From positions 1-8,976 of the forward strand of contig JAQUXG010000058.1 of NCBI GenBank assembly GCA_028692515.1: DNA of 8,976 nucleotides, in the 5' to 3' direction. Shown one piece after another: positions 6,560 to 8,976 of the stretch. Both the position numbers and the translations under genes were made by a program. Position 1 is the stretch's first letter; each line of letters starts with the position of its first letter. Source of the stretch: Kiritimatiellales bacterium. Lineage in GTDB: Bacteria > Verrucomicrobiota > Kiritimatiellia > Kiritimatiellales > Tichowtungiaceae. The notes beneath the pieces are model-generated. The model worked only from the letters and a program-made list of their open reading frames with translations. It did no database searches and was not told the origin of the DNA.

Positions 6560-8011
6560 ATGTCACGAATGCTTATACTGGTCGGTAGTGTACTGCTGAT
6601 CACATCAACCGGATTTTCAGAAATCCTGATTACTGCGCAAGATTACGCCGTCGATAGCGATGTCGTTCTGGAAAGCGCAGTCAGCGAGATCAAATCCGCA
6701 CCGCGCGATACGGCGGATGTGATCGGCGACAGCATCAAATCCGTTAGCGATGAAGTTATCACCGCATCCAAGGGTGTCGCGGCGGTCTTCAAAAAAGACC
6801 TCCATGCAAAAGCGCAGAAGAGCGGTGAGCTGGCCGTCGAAAACGCATGGGACTCCTCCAACGACATTCTTTTCCGTTCCTATACGGTCAGCGACGAAAT
6901 CGGTTCTGTGCTGATGTCGGGTGTGAATGACGGCGCGGGTGAAGATAACGGAGACGGTTCCTCCGTTGACGTGAGTGGCTTCTTTAAAGACATTAAATTT
7001 CCAAGAAAAACATCGGCCTACTACCTGCCGAAACTCAACAACCTTTTTGTCCGTCAGACGCTGGAAAATATTCTGAATATCGAAGATGTGCTGGCCGATT
7101 ATCAAGACGCCCGTCAGGAGCTGATGGGTCATCAGGTTGAAATCGAAGCCAAGTTTGTGGAGGTCAACCAGAATACCCTTAACGAACTCGGATTCAAATG
7201 GAACTTTGCCGGCAAGGGAACCAGCACGGCCAGCGGGGCAACCGTTGCCAACGGTAGCGGCGATGCCAATCTTGCTAAAAATATCTTTCTGCCTGCACAG
7301 GACATCCTGAACCAAGGATTGCGTACCGCCGCAAGCGCACTGGGTGCTGGTGCCGCTTCGGACACCCTGACTCTCACAAAATCCGTAGGCTCACTTCAGT
7401 GGAGTCTCGTGATCAATGCGCTGGAACAGTCAGATGATGCAGATGTTCTATCCGCCCCGCGCGTGGTGGTTCGTGATGGTGGCACGGCTAAAATTCGGGT
7501 GGGTGAAGAGCAGATGATGCCGAAGAGTTTTGACGTGGACAATCAGTCCACCAGCCCATGGGTGATCCCTTCCGACTGGAATCTTGAATTAATGGGTGTG
7601 CAACTGGAAGTCAGCCCGCAACTTCGTGAAGGCGGTCTGATTGATCTTAAAATCAACCCCCAGGTTCAGGAACTCGTCGGGTATGACAGCTATCAGCTTG
7701 TTCCGTCCTATACTGGCGGAGTAACAAGTACGGTTGAATTGAATACCACCCTTCCTTACTACCGCCTCCGCAAAATGGAAACACAGGTAACGGTTGCTGA
7801 CGGCAGCACCGTCGGTATGGGCGGTCTGATTTATGACAAACTGGAAACCTTCCGCGATAAAGTTCCCGTACTGGGAAGCATTCCGCTGATCGGGCGTCTG
7901 TTCCGCTCGGAAGGGGAAAAGAGCGTCAAACGCAATTTGATGATCTTTGTGACGGCGACACAGGTAGATGTCAATGGCCGCAGATCCTCTGATCTCGCCC
8001 TGAAAAAATAA
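6560..8011 (+). CDS. Secretin-family outer-membrane protein 1 (type II/III secretion, type IV pilus secretin-like)
   Basis: 483 residues from the ATG at 6560, chosen because AAGGAGGAG (6548-6556) lies just upstream and the next residues form a signal peptide (MSRMLILVGSVLLITSTGFS). A longer frame from 6500 would add 20 hydrophilic residues and bury the signal. Residues 21-140 are a helical, polar region with no known domain. Residues 141-180 form a short secretin N-type domain (FPRKTSAYYLPKLNNLFVRQ, then TLENILNIEDVL). HQVEIEAKFVEVNQNTLNEL at 191-210 is the strand/helix typical of the entry to the secretin core. A Gly/Ala/Ser-rich variable loop spans about 217-270. The C-terminal secretin domain covers about 278-468, with SAPRVVVRDGGTAKIRVGEE, GVQLEVSPQLREGG and VPVLGSIPLIGRLFRSE. 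Secretins form gated rings in the outer membrane. This one lacks canonical N0/N1 domains and is short for the family. It is paired with a second secretin-like gene 23 bp downstream. Confidence 0.9.
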   Translation: MSRMLILVGSVLLITSTGFSEILITAQDYAVDSDVVLESAVSEIKSAPRDTADVIGDSIKSVSDEVITASKGVAAVFKKDLHAKAQKSGELAVENAWDSSNDILFRSYTVSDEIGSVLMSGVNDGAGEDNGDGSSVDVSGFFKDIKFPRKTSAYYLPKLNNLFVRQTLENILNIEDVLADYQDARQELMGHQVEIEAKFVEVNQNTLNELGFKWNFAGKGTSTASGATVANGSGDANLAKNIFLPAQDILNQGLRTAASALGAGAASDTLTLTKSVGSLQWSLVINALEQSDDADVLSAPRVVVRDGGTAKIRVGEEQMMPKSFDVDNQSTSPWVIPSDWNLELMGVQLEVSPQLREGGLIDLKINPQVQELVGYDSYQLVPSYTGGVTSTVELNTTLPYYRLRKMETQVTVADGSTVGMGGLIYDKLETFRDKVPVLGSIPLIGRLFRSEGEKSVKRNLMIFVTATQVDVNGRRSSDLALKK

Positions 8012-8034
8012 CCGCATTTATCAAGGAGAACATG

Positions 8035-8976
8035 ATGCAAAAAATAATGACTACTTTTACTGCGGTTGTACTGTGCGCCGCTGCGGGCTTTGCCCAGGAA
8101 AAATCGGACAGCGTTGATGGAATTTTTAAAGAGCTGGCGAACTACACAGGCGCGCCGGCCGTTGCGGTCGAACAGCCGACTCCGGCACCTGTTGCCGCAG
8201 AGGTTTATCTGCCCGTTGTTACACAAGTCGAGCAGGTTGCCCCGGTACAGGTTGAGCCGGCCGCTCTTGAGCCAGCCGTTGTGATGAACGGAACGATCGA
8301 TGCAAAGGCATTGATGGAGGAGAGCCGTGATCAGTATGCCGCTGGCGAATTTGCAAAAGCGCAGCAGGGCTTTGAAAAGATCGTCAAGATTGCTCCGGAG
8401 AGCTGGATGGCCCGGATGTATCTTCGAACCCTGATGGAACGCGATCAGCGGAAGATGGAAGTCAAGGGAATGAAGGCGGTCAGCGCCGCATGGTCTACGG
8501 ATCTGGTGGTTCGTTCGTACGCTCTGGGTAGCGAGGCCTGTGAGAAAATGGGTCTGGCAGATACAAAAACCGTGAAGGATGTATCTGCAATTTTTCCGCA
8601 GGTTGATTTTCCGAAAGGATCATCAGCAATCTATCAGCCCAAGATGGAGGCCCTTTTCGTGCGCAATACACGTGAAAACCTCACCGTACTCGAAGCGATT
8701 CTAGGGGCCATGAATCTGGCTCAATTCTCCACCGATACCGATCAGGTTGAAATTGAATCCAAATTCATTGAAGTCTCCGAAGGAACGCTCGAAGAACTCG
8801 GGTTTGAATGGAGAAGTATGGTCGGGAACGATATCGGCTTGGGTGGTGATGTGACGGCTCCGGGCGGGCAATATCTCTTTGATGATGCTCTCCGTGGCGG
8901 TGCGTCAGGCCCGGCGATGCCCTTTACTCAGCCCGGCAGTCTGGGGTACGGAACAACGGCTGCATCCGGGAACTGG
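8035..8976 (+). CDS. Secretin-family protein 2 with N-terminal TPR segment (cut by right edge)
   Basis: 314 residues are visible; the frame is still open at 8976. AAGGAG (8023-8028) is 6 nt before this ATG; an adjacent upstream ATG at 8032 is the alternative. Residues 1-20 are a signal peptide (AAGFA, then QEK). Residues 41-85 are a Pro/Val/Glu-rich linker. Residues 89-122 form a TPR-like helix pair (ESRDQYAAGEFAKAQQGFEK). Residues 145-225 contain the secretin N-type domain (DFPKGSSAIYQPKMEALFVR, then NTRENLTVLEAIL). VEIESKFIEVSEGTLEELGF at 238-257 matches the block in the preceding gene, and a Gly-rich stretch follows to the edge. The C-terminal secretin core is expected beyond the window but not seen. 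A TPR segment followed by secretin N-domain and core is an architecture I associate with Verrucomicrobia-type secretins (Amuc_1098-like). It is probably the second outer-membrane component of this operon. Confidence 0.85.
   Translation, partial: MQKIMTTFTAVVLCAAAGFAQEKSDSVDGIFKELANYTGAPAVAVEQPTPAPVAAEVYLPVVTQVEQVAPVQVEPAALEPAVVMNGTIDAKALMEESRDQYAAGEFAKAQQGFEKIVKIAPESWMARMYLRTLMERDQRKMEVKGMKAVSAAWSTDLVVRSYALGSEACEKMGLADTKTVKDVSAIFPQVDFPKGSSAIYQPKMEALFVRNTRENLTVLEAILGAMNLAQFSTDTDQVEIESKFIEVSEGTLEELGFEWRSMVGNDIGLGGDVTAPGGQYLFDDALRGGASGPAMPFTQPGSLGYGTTAASGNW

Noticed and set aside
6617..7315. Minus-strand 232-codon open frame opposite secretin 1
   Set aside because: It is antisense to conserved secretin motifs; it has no ribosome binding site or domain that I can recognise.
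8066..8284. Plus-strand 72-codon frame inside secretin 2
   Set aside because: It is out of frame with the signal peptide, linker and TPR of the real gene; its Arg/Ser/Leu-rich translation is typical of a shadow frame.
543..8976. Type II secretion or type IV pilus operon
   Set aside because: Secretin-like genes are present, but no assembly ATPase, prepilin, inner-membrane platform or prepilin peptidase is seen in the window.

Overview
The window holds most of one plus-strand operon that encodes a cell-envelope machine. An insertion-sequence end lies at the left edge, and the right edge cuts the last gene. The gene content is an ExbB/TolQ-type proton channel, two ExbD-type partners, periplasmic TPR proteins and two tandem secretin-like outer-membrane proteins. 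One secretin carries a TPR segment before its secretin N-domain. This combination suggests a Gram-negative bacterium of the PVC group, most plausibly Kiritimatiellota/Verrucomicrobiota. The taxon is inferred from remembered family architecture and not proven by the sequence. Base composition looks roughly even (about half G+C), with no obvious shift between genes.

Layout. Positions 1-131 are the outer end of an IS3-family element whose first transposase gene starts at 56 and reads leftward out of the window. Positions 132-542 are non-coding as far as I can tell, with an 8-bp direct repeat and weak promoter-like sequence. From 543 come a secreted protein of unknown function (543-1118), a 1041-residue secreted TPR protein (1115-4240), a small secreted helical-repeat protein (4237-4722) and an ExbB/TolQ-like channel (4719-5492). 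These four genes are joined by three 4-bp ATGA overlaps, so they are probably translationally coupled. ExbD-like protein 1 (5536-5940) and ExbD-like protein 2 (5970-6404) follow. A 155-bp gap with a small palindrome and a weak promoter candidate separates them from secretin-like protein 1 (6560-8011). Secretin-like protein 2 (from 8035) runs off the right edge.

How the genes may work together. By analogy with Tol-Pal and TonB-ExbB-ExbD, the channel and the two ExbD proteins would use the proton gradient across the inner membrane to do mechanical work in the periplasm. The TPR proteins would be periplasmic scaffolds, in the way CpoB partners Tol-Pal. The secretin-like proteins would be the outer-membrane end. 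No TonB or TolA gene and no type II secretion or type IV pilus ATPase is visible here. The attractive hypothesis is therefore a proton-driven trans-envelope complex coupled to secretins. The sequence shows the gene order, motifs and overlaps; the joint function is inference.
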